Positions 9,694 through 20,320 of a DNA stretch of 64,000 nucleotides are shown here, piece after piece; position 1 is the first letter of the stretch; every line of letters starts with the position of its first letter. Both the position numbers and the translations under genes were made by a program. The notes under the pieces were generated by a model that saw nothing but the letters and a program-made list of their open reading frames with translations, was not told the origin of the DNA and did not search any database. This DNA comes from Opisthocomus hoazin (taxonomy: Eukaryota > Chordata > Aves > Opisthocomiformes > Opisthocomidae), in contig NC_134428.1 in NCBI RefSeq assembly GCF_030867145.1, positions 22,051,537 through 22,115,536 on the forward strand, given 5' to 3'.

Positions 9694-12600
9694 ATCAGCC
9701 TGGAAAGCAGGGCTTAGCATCTCCTGGTTAGTACCTCACCAGCTGAGCCAAACGTTGGCTCCAGCGCCTTCACCACAACTCACTGGGTTGGGGGAAGGCT
9801 CTCCCTGCTCCCACCTTCCAACTGGGGAAACTGAGGCAGGGATGGGGTTAAAGCTGCGGCTCCACCCATGCTGCTGCTCCTTCTCCAGCTGAGCCCGGAG
9901 CTGCTCGGGACATCCCTGGGGACATCCCTCGGTGTCTGCGGTGTGGCATCTCCCCGGAGCGCCGGGGCAGACCCAACCTGGGGAGCAGGTCAGGGCACTG
10001 GCAGACAGTCTGGTTCAAGAACAGTTTCCCTGGGCTGTCAGCACGGCCCCGCCAGCCCTCACGAAGATCGGCCAGAAGAAAAACTACCCCGGTGTCCCCA
10101 CGAGACCTTGCCATTAAGGATGCAAAAGACAAAACTTTGTCATCAAATCACTGTTTTCAGTTCGCAGCTTTAATCTCCTCTGCCCTGAACTGCCTCCAGC
10201 ACAAAGCGAAACCTTTTAACATCTGCTGCTGGTAAAATCGCTTCTCCGAGCCCACATCACAGACAGAGACACCATCCTCGCTCCTCACAGGTCCCTGCCT
10301 GGGTTTGAATATGTTATTTATAGCTCAGCTCTTTTCCTGCTCTTTCCGTCAAATGCAGCTTCTACAGAGTGCAGGGGCAAAGGCATTTCATGGGAAAAAA
10401 ACACAAAGCCTGGACTGAGAGCAGCTTCTAGCCTGGTCAACCTGTTCTTCAACATCTGGAGCCACACCGGCGCGATTTCACCAGGCACCAGCCCAGGCCA
10501 CCTGAGAAGTTGCAGCGTTATCCCAGAGACAGCGCAACGCACGGTCTTTATCCCCCCGAGGACTGGAATGGACGCGGTAAGATGGTAACGAGATGGGCTC
10601 CTCCAGCACCCGTACGCTGGGCACGGAGGAGGAGGTGACAGAGAAAACCGCAGCACGTGCCATGACATCGGGTCCCGCTGCGAGGGCAGGGATGCTCTGG
10701 CTGGACCCAGCTACCAGGGGACAAGCCAGCAAGCGCGTTCACGGTTCAGGCATGTCTTCCCGCAGAGCGGTGGGACGCGTGCTCCTGGGCCTCCCCAGCC
10801 CGGGCGAGCCCCCTCCTCGCTGCCGGCAGCCCGGTTCCCCGGCTATGGAGACATGCAGCTATACAGACACGACCCAGACTTTCTCAAGAGTCCCCTTCTT
10901 CAGCGTTCAGTGATGACATCTCTGCTAGCAACTCTACAGGAATTAGCCCATAGCCTGTGACTGCTGCCCGGCGGGGTCTCTGTCGGGTATCCTCCCCCTC
11001 CCCGCACGCTGTGCCCAGCCACTCCAAAACCTGCTATTTTCCCCGGCCAGCACCGTCTGTATTTATTCTGCAGAGCTATGACAAATGCTTTTGGTATTCA
11101 CGTGGCCACCACATGTCCTTCCATCACCGCAACCAACTCTGCAACCGCCAGGGACTTCCCTGCGGGCTCCAAGGTTCCTGCTCCCACCATGGGTGAGCAG
11201 CTCCTTCCTGCTGCCCCCAACCAGCACCCAGGCAATGCCTCCCCTTACCTTGCCATCCTTTTCATGTGCCTTTTCTCCTTCCATTCATCCTCTTCCTCAA
11301 AACAGGCCTTCCTCCCCGTCACGCATCATCCCGGGCAGATTTCTGTCGTGCCTCTGCAAGAGGAAGAGGAGGAGTGGTCCTGGGCTGCTCACAGACGTCA
11401 GCTGCCCACAGTGTGGTGGCTTTGGAGGGCTCAGACGTGCTGCACCTCCTCCATCAACACGCATCGCATCTGCGGGCAGGCCACCGAGTTGCACAGAAGG
11501 CCTGCAGCTCAGCATCTCACCGTGTTCCCCCCGCTGCAAGCTAAACAGACCCGAGCGCTCGCCGCAGTTGAGGGCTGCTGACTCCTGGGGACAACGGGGG
11601 ACATGTGGCTGGTGACGGGCACGTTTGCACATGTTCATCCAGCCACAGCAAGTAGATGGGGAGGACCAGATCAGCCCCAAGCCCAGGCTTCATCGCAGCA
11701 TGAACACAGCAGCCCTGGGGGGGGACAGAGCAAATCCAGCCATGGTGATGCCCACCAACAGCATCTACCCCATTGCAAAGAGACAGGGAGAGAGCAGCGA
11801 CAGGAAAAGAAATGCTATCAGAAAGGAACAGTGAAGAGGAGGAGATGGGACCAGCAACAACCCCATGGCCTTCATCTCCTTCTCCCAAGCACGTGTGTCC
11901 TCAGGGACCCTCTCACCCATGGGTGGATAACGAGTCCTGGACCAGCTCCTTGCCCCAGTAGCCACAGCACACTGGGATGCTCACCGAGATGTGTTTTTCT
12001 TGAATCTCAGTCTATTTTGCTGGGCATCAAGGACAGCCACCAAGCACTGTCCCCTCGCCTGGCTGGCACAGATCCGCAGAACCATGATCAGCGGCAACCG
12101 AAAGAGAAAGAAAAAAGAAGCAAAGTGCCTGTGGTGGTTTCACGGTGTTTCTCAGAAAAAGCCGGCAGGGCACAAGATACGCTCTTTTCCATGGCTCCGT
12201 CCGTCATTAAAGACAAAAGCACCATCTAATTAAATCACCTAATCAGAGCCTCGGTGCAGGTTCAGCCCACCCCCTCTTGCTCATCCAGCGATGGGAGAAA
12301 CTTTCTGCAAGGTGACAGGCCACGATGCGAAGGGCAAAGAGGTGCTGAACCCACCTCTGCCACTCACCAATCCTTCCGAGGATTCTTCGCTCCCGCTGGT
12401 TAAATATTTATGCCTGATTTCCAGTGTGTCTGGCTTCAGCTGCCAGACATTGATTCTCGTCATGCTTTTGCCTGCTTAATTAACGAGCTTTTGGCTACCG
12501 CGTATTTTCTTTGCAAGAGTATTTAGATGCTTGAATCAAGCCCCCCCTTCCCTCCGATTTGATTTATGAGCAGACTAACCCGACGGTGGTCTCGTCTCTC

Positions 12601-13730
12601 GCTGTCAGGCATTTTCCACAGCCCCTCGGTCCCTTCCGCCGAGGTGGAGCGGCTGGGTTTGGCTGTCGTAAGCCCAAATTCGGTTCTGATAGCGCCCTGA
12701 CCGAAAATGCAAATCACTGCTATTTTTTTTTCCAGAGCAAAATTTCCCATTGCCCTGAAAATTTTTAATTTTCCAGCACAGAAATCAGGACAGACACACA
12801 GCCGTCCCCCGGGCAGCTCCGGCGGGAGGAGGGAGCCGCTGAGCCCCCGCGCTGCCTCTCCCCAGCATCTGCGAGCATCTCCTGCCGACAGTGGTGCACG
12901 GCCAATTTGTCACCCAGATTAGGGACAGGAAAACAGGTACAAATCCATTTATTCTTTTTGAGTGCAAAAAGATTTCCATTTTCTATTCCGTTCCAGCTAG
13001 GATGCCTTTCGCTCGCCCGGTTCACCGCCCGGATTTGTACAAACGATTAACACTGCGCTGCTCCGGGCCAGCCCCAGGTTTTTCCAGAAATCATTTCCAT
13101 CTCCTTCCAGATTAGCGATAAAAGCACCGAAACACCGAGGGCACGCTACCAGCTAGCAGTGCCCAGCAGTGATAATCTCCTCCGATAACTGCCTTTGAAA
13201 CGGATCAGGTTTATTTAATGCTGGCTTTCTTGACACTGTATAATGTCAGCTCTAAATACCGGACTGGACTGTCTTTTTTAATACCGGAGAGCGCAGGTTT
13301 TTACAAGAATCTCACCTCGCATAACTCAAGCGCTTCGCAGAAGTGTATTTCAGCCAGAGAGTCACCTCTTGCATCGGAGACTGAAATCAGCTCTGCTTGC
13401 CAGGAGTTATTTTCCATACAGCCACGTTGGATGGCAGGAATTTATTCCTGGTGCTGAAGTCTTTAAGCAATTAAAGCCTGAGCCAGGTTTCTCCCTCTTC
13501 TTCCTGGGGTGATGCTACCAAGCCAATCAACCTGTAGCTACCAGGTCATCTTACTCCCTTTCGGGAAGAGCAGCAACACTGTTAAACCACTTTTTAATGT
13601 GGAATTTCCCTGGGGCTCGTCCTGGCGCAGACGCAGCTTTGCATGGATGGGTGGCAAGATTTCAGCTATAACCATCCCAGAACAGCAACCAGCAAAGCAA
13701 TTTCCCCAGATCTCTATTTGAAAAATTTCC

Positions 13731-13768
13731 CTTTTTTTTTTTTTTCCCCCTTTCTTTCTTCTTTTTTT
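13731..13768. repeat. T-rich low-complexity tract
   Basis: A run of about 15 T is followed by CCCCC and mixed TTC/T runs. Confidence 0.75.
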
Positions 13769-14851
13769 GATGGAAACCTCTCCAGTCGCAGCCTCGGTGT
13801 ACTGGCAGCGACCGCAGCCTGGATGTTGCGAGCAGAGGGAGAGGCCGCCCCGGCACTGCAATGTGGAACAAATTATAACTCAGAGAGCAAAGGAAATGAG
13901 AACACCCTGGACGCAGCGGCTTTGACGCGCACTCCTGGGCTCCAAAGCCCGTCCCTCTGCAGATCCCATCCCTACAGCCGAGGCTGCCGGGTCCTGCCCG
14001 GGCAGAGCCCCCAAACCCCTCCGTTCTGGACCAGAGCCCCTAAACCCCTCCGTTCTGGACCAAGTCTCTGCTTCAGAGCCTGAGCTTTTCTTGTGTGAGT
14101 TTTATCCATCTCATTCTAGGGACAGATCGGCGGCTGGTCATGCCGATGCCAGCCTCGACGCTGTCTTTAGCCGGATCAGAGCGGGTAAACTCCTTACCGC
14201 GTTATTATTAGCAGCAGGCACTCTGCGGTAGCGCCCAGGACCCCACAGCGCAAGGACTATTCAAACAACATAAAGGCAGTTCTGGTCCTGCAAAGATAAA
14301 CCAACAGTTCGTCCTGAAGGCAGCTATAGCTCCACAAACAGATTATAACGATTTGGGACCTGATTCGACAAGGGCAACATGAGTCCTGTTAGCAGGTTTT
14401 CTTTTCTTGCCTTTTTTTCGTTATTTTGTAGGGTCTTTTGAGCCGCCAACGTGCATCAGCTCTCTGGTAACGCGCAAGTCCAAATGCCAGCCCTCTGCCC
14501 GGGCAGCTCTATTCACACATACACACAAGAAACATTTCACAACGAGCGTTTGCTTTCAGCTGCCTTCTGAGCAGCGGAGTCTCGGTAGGCCGCCTAATTA
14601 TAAGAGCTTTGCAATATTTTTTTTTCCCAGCGATAATTAACTGATCCTGGAGAGCGCTGAAAATAAGCACTTCCCAAGCAAGCAGCAAACTCCCCTGAGT
14701 TTTCTCCGCTTAAGTTGCAACTCAGCATGAAACCACTCCAGCCTCCCAGGGACAGACCATCCCAGCACCTCCCCGCCAAGGCCTGGGATGCCACCACAGC
14801 CGCAAGCAGCTGAATGCAGGTGAAACGGCGGGTGTAGAACAGCAGTGGGAT

Positions 14852-15175
14852 CCCGAGGAGTTGTGCAATGGGGAGAAGGACCCCAAGGGGTGTGCAAGGG
14901 GGAGAAGGACCCCAAGGGGCGTGCAATGGGGAAAAGGATCCCAAGAGGTGTGCAAATGGGGAGAAGGACCCCAAGAGGTGTGCAATGGGGAGAAGGATCC
15001 CAAAAGGCATGCAAATGGGGAGAAGGAACCCCAAGAGTTGTGCCATGGGGAGAAGGATCCCAAGGGGTGTGTAAATGGGGAGAAGGACCCCACGAGGTGT
15101 GCAGTCAGGAGAACGACCCCAAGAGGTGTGCCATGGGGAGAAGGATCCCCAGGTGCCTGGCAGTGGGACAAGGAC
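14852..15175. repeat. Minisatellite, about 11 copies of a 29-30 bp unit
   Basis: The unit reads roughly CCCAAGAGGTGTGCAATGGG then GAGAAGGAC or GAGAAGGAT. Eleven copies were counted by eye; those in the middle are close, and the last two are more diverged. Length varies between 29 and 30 bases, so no frame is kept through the array. It ends a few bases before the CpG island around RADIL exon 1, inside intron 1. The open frames across it are by-products of the repeat. Confidence 0.9.
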
Positions 15176-15533
15176 CCCGAGGTGCCGCGTCTCGCCCCCC
15201 CTGCCCGCCCGGTGCAGTTCGGCCGGCACCGGGGCAGGTCGGGTCTCCAACGGCAACCGGACAAGCCACAACCCTACCCACAGCCTTCCTCCCGCCTCCG
15301 CTTTCCAAGGGGACGAGAAACAAACGCTCCGGTCCGAGGAGGCGCGGAACCTGCTGGCCCCATCCCGGGGAGAAGCCCCCCCGGTGCAGGGGGTCAGCGC
15401 GGCGGGGGTGTCCCGGGGATGCTATCGGGGGGATCTACCCCTTCCCCCCCCCCAAAAAAAAAAAAAAAAGAACCCAGAGGGTTGCTCGGGCGGGATCTGT
15501 GTGTCCGTGTGTCGTCCCCCCCTCGGTACTCAC

Positions 15534-15760
15534 CGTGCGGGGCTCGGCGGGGCAGGCTCGGCGCGGCCCCGACGGCTGCAGCGCTTGGAGCCGCCGGGGC
15601 TGCGCGGCGCGTCCCGCGGCCGGGGCGGAGCGCGGCGGAGCGGCACTGCGGCGCCCCCCCGCGGCCGCACGCCGGCACCGCCCGCCGCGCAGCGCCGAGC
15701 ACCCCGTGGGCTGCCGCGGGTGGGAGGGCCGCGGCTCTCCCCGCCGGTGCCCGGGCACGG
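15534..15760 (-). promoter_or_regulatory. RADIL: Probable RADIL noncoding exon 1 and CpG-island promoter
   Basis: A dense CpG-rich stretch spans about 15180-15960. On the minus strand it holds a strong donor CACG|gtgagtacc with the last exon base at 15534. The RADIL start codon lies in a downstream exon with a short leader and its own acceptor, so an upstream noncoding exon is required. This is the only CpG island with a minus-strand donor between RADIL exon 2 and MMD2. The transcription start is not visible, so the right edge is approximate. The link to RADIL is inference from position and splice sites. Confidence 0.5.
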
Positions 15761-15994
15761 TGCTCGGTTAAAACGGCGGGGAGCGAGGCAGGCAGGGCTG
15801 CGCGGGGTAAAGGGGACGTCCAGCGAGCTCCGGAGTGGGCCTGGAGGCTGGCGCGGCTGTGAGCGGGCTGGTGGTTGAAATCCCAGCGGGGTGGATCGCG
15901 ACTCGCCGAGTTTGTCGGAGACGAGGTTGTGGCTGACGCTCTGCCTCCCTCGGTTAAAAATTCTCGTGTTGGTTAAAGGCGCGTTTCTCCATCA

Positions 15995-16467
15995 AGAAAG
16001 ATGAGGAGCTGCTGGAGAGGGTCCAGTGGAGGGCTACGAGGATGATGAGGGGACTGGAGCATCTCTCCTACGAGGAGAGGCTGAGGGAGCTGGGCTGGTT
16101 TAGCCTGGAGAAGACAAGGCTGAGAGGGGAACTTAGAAATGCAAATATCTGCAGGGTGGGTGTCAGAGGGATGGGGCCAGACTCTTTCCAGTGGTGCCCA
16201 GCGACAAGACAAGGGGCAACGGGCACAAACTGAAGCACAGGAAGTTCCAGCTGAACACGAGGAAGAACTTCTTCCCTCTGAGGGTGACGGAGCCCTGGCC
16301 CAGGCTGCCCAGGGAGGTTGTGGAGTCTCCTTCTCTGGAGATATTCAAACCCTGCCTGGACGCGGTCCTGTGCAGCCTGCTCTGAGTGACCCTGCTTGGG
16401 CAGGGGGTTGGACTAGGTGACCCACAGAGGTCCCTTCCAACCCCTGCCATGCTGGGATCCTGTGGTT
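15995..16467 (+). repeat. CR1 LINE 3' part, about 470 bp
   Basis: It has CR1 reverse-transcriptase C-terminal and 3' UTR sequence: a GAGGAGAGGCTGAGGGAGCTGG segment, then GGTTTAGCCTGGAGAAGA, CAGTGGTGCCCAGCGACAAG, AAGAACTTCTTCCCTCTGAG and TGCCCAGGGAGGTTGTGGAG. It ends in the degenerate terminal repeat near 16467. It is closely similar to the copy at 20603 and lies in the same direction. Confidence 0.93.
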
Positions 16468-17400
16468 ACACTTCTGGTGGGAAGGTGGGTTTGCCACCCA
16501 GACACCCTCTGGGAACAACAGCATGAAAGCAAAGCAAAGCCAGGAGGCCTCCCAGTCCAGCCTGATTGCCAGCAGCGAAGAAATTATGGGCGAGGTGGAA
16601 GCTGTGGGTCAGGTTTTGGGGTGAGTTCAGCTGCCCCTGATAGCAGGGAACCCTCCCCGGCTCTTGGGAAAGCTGCTGAGCTTCACAGCCCGTGGGGGAT
16701 CCATCCCTGCTATGACTGCAATGGAGAGGTGCGAGCAAGTGGGTGTGCAGAGCCCGGGTCAGGCAGCACCAGCCAGCAGGGTCCCTAGATGGGCAAATTC
16801 TCCTTCTCCAAGTGGAGCCAGTGCCCAGGGGAGAGGCGGGTGGGAGCCAGTGGGTGATGGTGGGTTTCCCCTCTGGGGTCTGCAGTGAGCAGCGCTTACT
16901 CTCTGCCTGATCTGCCACAGGTTTTCCTCCTCCCTGGACCTGGCACCCTTCCTCCCTGGACCTGGCACCCTTCCTGCCCTGCAGCGGTCGTCCCTGGGGG
17001 CTCCACACATCAACCGCAGACTCACCCACCGCAGGAGGGAAAACGATGGGGCCAGAGCAGGAGGGCTTCACGCTGAAACCACTCCGGTGAGATGCCAGCT
17101 TCAGCCCGCGCTGCCGAGCATAGGGCCGCCGTCAGCAAACTCTCCACCTTATTTTTTTATTTCCAGGAAACTCTGCAGCTTGGAACTCAACCCATCCCCG
17201 ACCTCCTGAATTTCCCCGTGTGGCTGGTGCGAAGGGCGAAGCGGCGCTGGATCCCCCGGGAAGCTGAGCCAGCGGGTGGCAATGCCATCCATGCACCGAG
17301 GTGAGCCAGTGCTCAGCGCTTCGTCGCCGTGAGCGGGGCCCCGCTGCAGCTGGTTGAGTGGCTCTCGGTGCCGTGTGGCGTAAGTTGGGCAGAAAATCAG

Positions 17401-17468
17401 TTTATTTGCAGATGCTGCAGGGAAACTCATTTTAAGCAGGCAATAGCGAGGTATCTTGAGTTTTTATT
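17401..17468 (-). terminator. Candidate MMD2 polyadenylation signals
   Basis: Two AATAAA hexamers on the minus strand (17468-17463 and 17406-17401) lie 2.6-2.7 kb past the MMD2 stop codon. They are the first canonical signals I found downstream, but cleavage there is inference only. Confidence 0.3.
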
Positions 17469-18204
17469 TCAATCCTACTCCACAGGAAACAATATTTGCT
17501 AGCGTTATCTTCCTTACATTTGTTTTCAGTTTGACCCAATACTGTGTTAAATATAAAATACTGACTGAACAAGAATGGACAGTGAAAAACAGGAGATGCT
17601 AAAAAGATCCCTCAAACCCTCCTCCGCAGATATCCTGAATGTTATGAGTCATTTAAAATTAGTAGAAAATAGGAGGACAATCCAAAAACCTGCTCTGTGT
17701 CCCCAACCCTGCTTTGCAAGGGAAGGATGGGGGGGACTTCCCAATCACAGAGAAGCCCACTGGGCCAATCTGGCTCAAGGCCGGGTGGCAATGTCCCCAG
17801 TAGAGCCCATTCCTGCCCAGGCATCCTTCGTGCCCTGGGTTTTCAGCAGCAGGCTGAGACAAAGTGGCCTCGGAAAGGTCCTTCTGGCACCTCCCTGTGC
17901 CTCGGGAGCCCCCGGGACGGATTTAGGGCTGAAAGCACCCGATGGCAAAACGGCTTCTGAGATAAATCCCATGGGACAAAGCCCGCGGGCAAAACACGCT
18001 GGTGGTCCCTAGGCACCCTCAGCCCCTGCCAGGGGATGTTTGCGCTGGGACCGCTGCGTGCATGGTGTGTCCCCAGGGTGGTTCTTCTGTGGGATTTAGT
18101 GATGGAGGGGGAGGAGACCCGGGCACTCTGAGCCACAGTTGTCACCGTGCCCCACAGTGGCTCTGGGAATCTGGTCCCCCGGACTCGGTAAAAATTTTAG
18201 CACG

Positions 18205-18390
18205 TGTTTGTCAAGCACTGGTCATCCTCCAAGTGCTTCATGGGGTCCTCACATGAGCCCTGTGAGGTAGGTCAGCATCTTCACCCCCATTTTACAGATG
18301 GGGAAACTGAGGCACAGAGAAGGGTAATGACTTGCCAGACAAAAAATGACAGTTCCTGCTCTGGGACCGCATATCCCGCTATTCCACCCG
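18205..18390 (+). repeat. MIR-like (CORE-SINE) relic
   Basis: The stretch has the order expected of MIR. First come AAGCACTGGTCATCCTCCAA and a GCCCTGTGAGGTAGGT segment, then CCCATTTTACAGATGGGGAA, ACTGAGGCACAGAGAAGGGT and AATGACTTGCCAG, with a decayed tail to about 18390. This matches the MIR core and 3' region much better than chance. Identification is from the remembered consensus, not a search. Confidence 0.8.
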
Positions 18391-20116
18391 CAGACATGTT
18401 CCACCAGCTGCTGGTTATTCACAGCTTGTCCTTCTCCACCCCTCCATCTGTGGTAGGTGACGGAGCAAGGGCTGCGTCCCACAGGCCTGGGAGAGGCAGC
18501 AGCAGAGACCGGGCTCACGTCGGGTCGTTCAACCCCTGTCCCGAAGACCACCCGTCACTCCAAGAGGTGTCTCAGCCCAAAGGCTGCTTTGGGGTGCCTC
18601 CAGCAGAGACCCCCCAGCAGCCCCATGCCAAGCTGGGGTGCCAAGCACAGCACCCAGGGCTCCTTATAGGAACCTTCTGCCTACAGAGGTAAAAACCCAC
18701 CAGGTCTGGTTTTTTGCTGACCTGGTGACCACGGCCACCACCTCAGGAGGGGACGAGTATCTGGACGCTTCTCTTTGGTAATTTGCTGCAAAATGACCCG
18801 GTCCCAGGGTGCCGCAGGCTGGGGGGGACCCTAAGCTCTGCGGGAGGTGGGGCAGAGCCGGGAGCTCTCGGAGAAACCAGAGAAGCGGGACGGTGGCCAT
18901 AAATCTCCTTCACTTGCCACGTTGCGCCGAGACCGCTGCAGCTGCGATTAATCAAGAGGCCAAAGAGAGATGATGGGAAATCGATGCCTTCGGGGGCTCC
19001 CGGGGAAGGTGCGGGCAGGGCTGAGGACAGCGCTGCTCTGCCCGCCGGCTGCCGGCACAGCCCCCGGCACGCACCAGAGCCCGGCACGCACCAGAGCTTC
19101 CCGGCTCCAGCAGCTCTGCTGACATGTTTGGACAGTGGGAGCGGGTGTGGTTTTCCCATTCCAGCAGCATCGGGACTGATCCTGATGGCTGGGAGAGCAC
19201 TGCGTAGCCATGGTTAGGGGTCTGAAATCCAAGTGTCACCAGGACCTCCCCATCACAGCTCACCTCTGAGCATCACACGGTTGCGTCCCTTCCCTGTGGC
19301 GTTCCCAGGAATGTCAGAAATCCTCCCAAAAGTGGATTTAAATCTGATGCTGAGCAAACGGCTCATCATCAAAATGGGAGCGGGGAAGGCAGGCAGCCCC
19401 GTGATCCCAATCCAAGGAGGTTTGTTTCCCTCCCTCGAGGAGAAAGAACAGTCCCCTGATGCGGGTGGGCTGACCCCAGCCAGGCGGATGCCAGGAGCCG
19501 GATCCCCCTGTGCTCCCCGCCAGGCGAAGGCACGCGTGCGGCAGAGCCGGGGAGCGGGGCCGTGCTTCGGGGCTACCGGCGGCTCCGGGGTCAGAGAGGA
19601 AAACAAAGCACCCCAGGGAGAAAATGTCCATGACGGCTCCGAGGGCCCATCTGGGGGGATGTACTGAGTTGTGCACTTAATACTGGCTTAGAGAAAGGGT
19701 CTTCCAGACTCCGGGGACCCCTGGAAGAGATTCAAGTTTCAATCCCATGTAAGGCTTTGTTGACTCTGGACCTTCCCGTCAAGAACTTGGGAGGGGGCGG
19801 TTAATGCCGACAGGACTTAGGGCCGTTTAGGAGCCAAGCACGGGTGGTGCGGGGCTGCTGAGGTGTCCTCGTTCCCCCACAGCCCACCAGTTACCAAACC
19901 TTTGCCTAAAAAAAACCCAAACAGTTCCCGAGGTTAAAAAAGAAAAATCTGTTTAAAATCAGCCTCCAGGCTCTCCTGTCCCCGCAGGAAGGGTGCCGGC
20001 GGCTGCTGCCCACGGGGTCAGTGGGTGGTTTGGGGCCAGCCCACGGTGCCGGCTGCCTCCCCGCTCCCCTCCATGCCCCCATGTGCCGGTTGGCGCAAAC
20101 GATGTCCTCAAGGCAT

Positions 20117-20320
20117 CTACCGGGATGTTTTCACCTCCAGCGTGCCGGGCCGGTAGAGGTACCTCCAAATGGCATAGTAATGGATGCCAGCTCCGATGGC
20201 CACGAAGAGGTGCCAGATGGCATGGGCGAAGGGGATGCGGCCATCGCTTTTGAAGAAGACCATGCCCAGGCAGTAGAAGAGTCCACCGGCCACCAGCTCC
20301 GGGAGGCCGTCCCTGTTGGG
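20117..20320 (-). CDS. MMD2: MMD2 last coding exon (residues 180-246, stop)
   Basis: The acceptor is GCTCCCAG, and it ends with TAG at 20119-20117. It encodes the last two membrane segments, including [17 protein letters not shown] with H212 and H216, and a short tail ending VKTSR. Confidence 0.96.
   Translation of the reverse strand, partial: PNRDGLPELVAGGLFYCLGMVFFKSDGRIPFAHAIWHLFVAIGAGIHYYAIWRYLYRPGTLEVKTSR

Larger units (their letters stand above)
7794..15533 (-). other. RADIL intron 1
   Basis: No coding exon is supported. Contents seen are two abutting CR1 fragments (9411-9693), short MIR-like tails (9139-9160 and 9819-9840), a possible MIR-like stretch near 12280-12360, a T-rich tract (13731-13768), a 28-bp tandem duplication near 14008-14064 and an 11-copy minisatellite (14852-15175). 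AT-richer islands near 12400-13300 and 14100-14650 stand out from the GC-rich surroundings and could be noncoding regulatory sequence, but nothing specific is proven. Confidence 0.75.
16468..20116. other. 3' flank of MMD2: intergenic sequence and possible MMD2 3' UTR
   Basis: No gene is supported here. The MMD2 stop codon is at 20117, so its 3' UTR extends leftward from there. On the minus strand AATAAA occurs at 17468-17463, 17406-17401 and 17161-17156, and none is clearly present closer to the stop, so the UTR may be long or use a variant signal. The stretch also holds a MIR-like relic (18205-18390) and short duplications: 24 bp near 16925-16970 and 18 bp near 19062-19098. Confidence 0.6.

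Noticed and set aside
12280-12360. Possible further MIR-like stretch (GATGGGAGAAACT...AAGGTGACAGGCCAC)
   Set aside because: The resemblance to the MIR core is too weak and broken to list as a repeat without a profile search.
14852-15175. CRISPR-like array
   Set aside because: The units are tandem copies without unique spacers, and the DNA is vertebrate. It is a minisatellite.
14845-15862. Two long plus-strand open frames (308 and 333 codons) and a minus-strand repeat protein
   Set aside because: They arise from the 29-30 bp minisatellite and the following CpG island. Unit length changes shift the frame between copies, so there is no selection for a protein.
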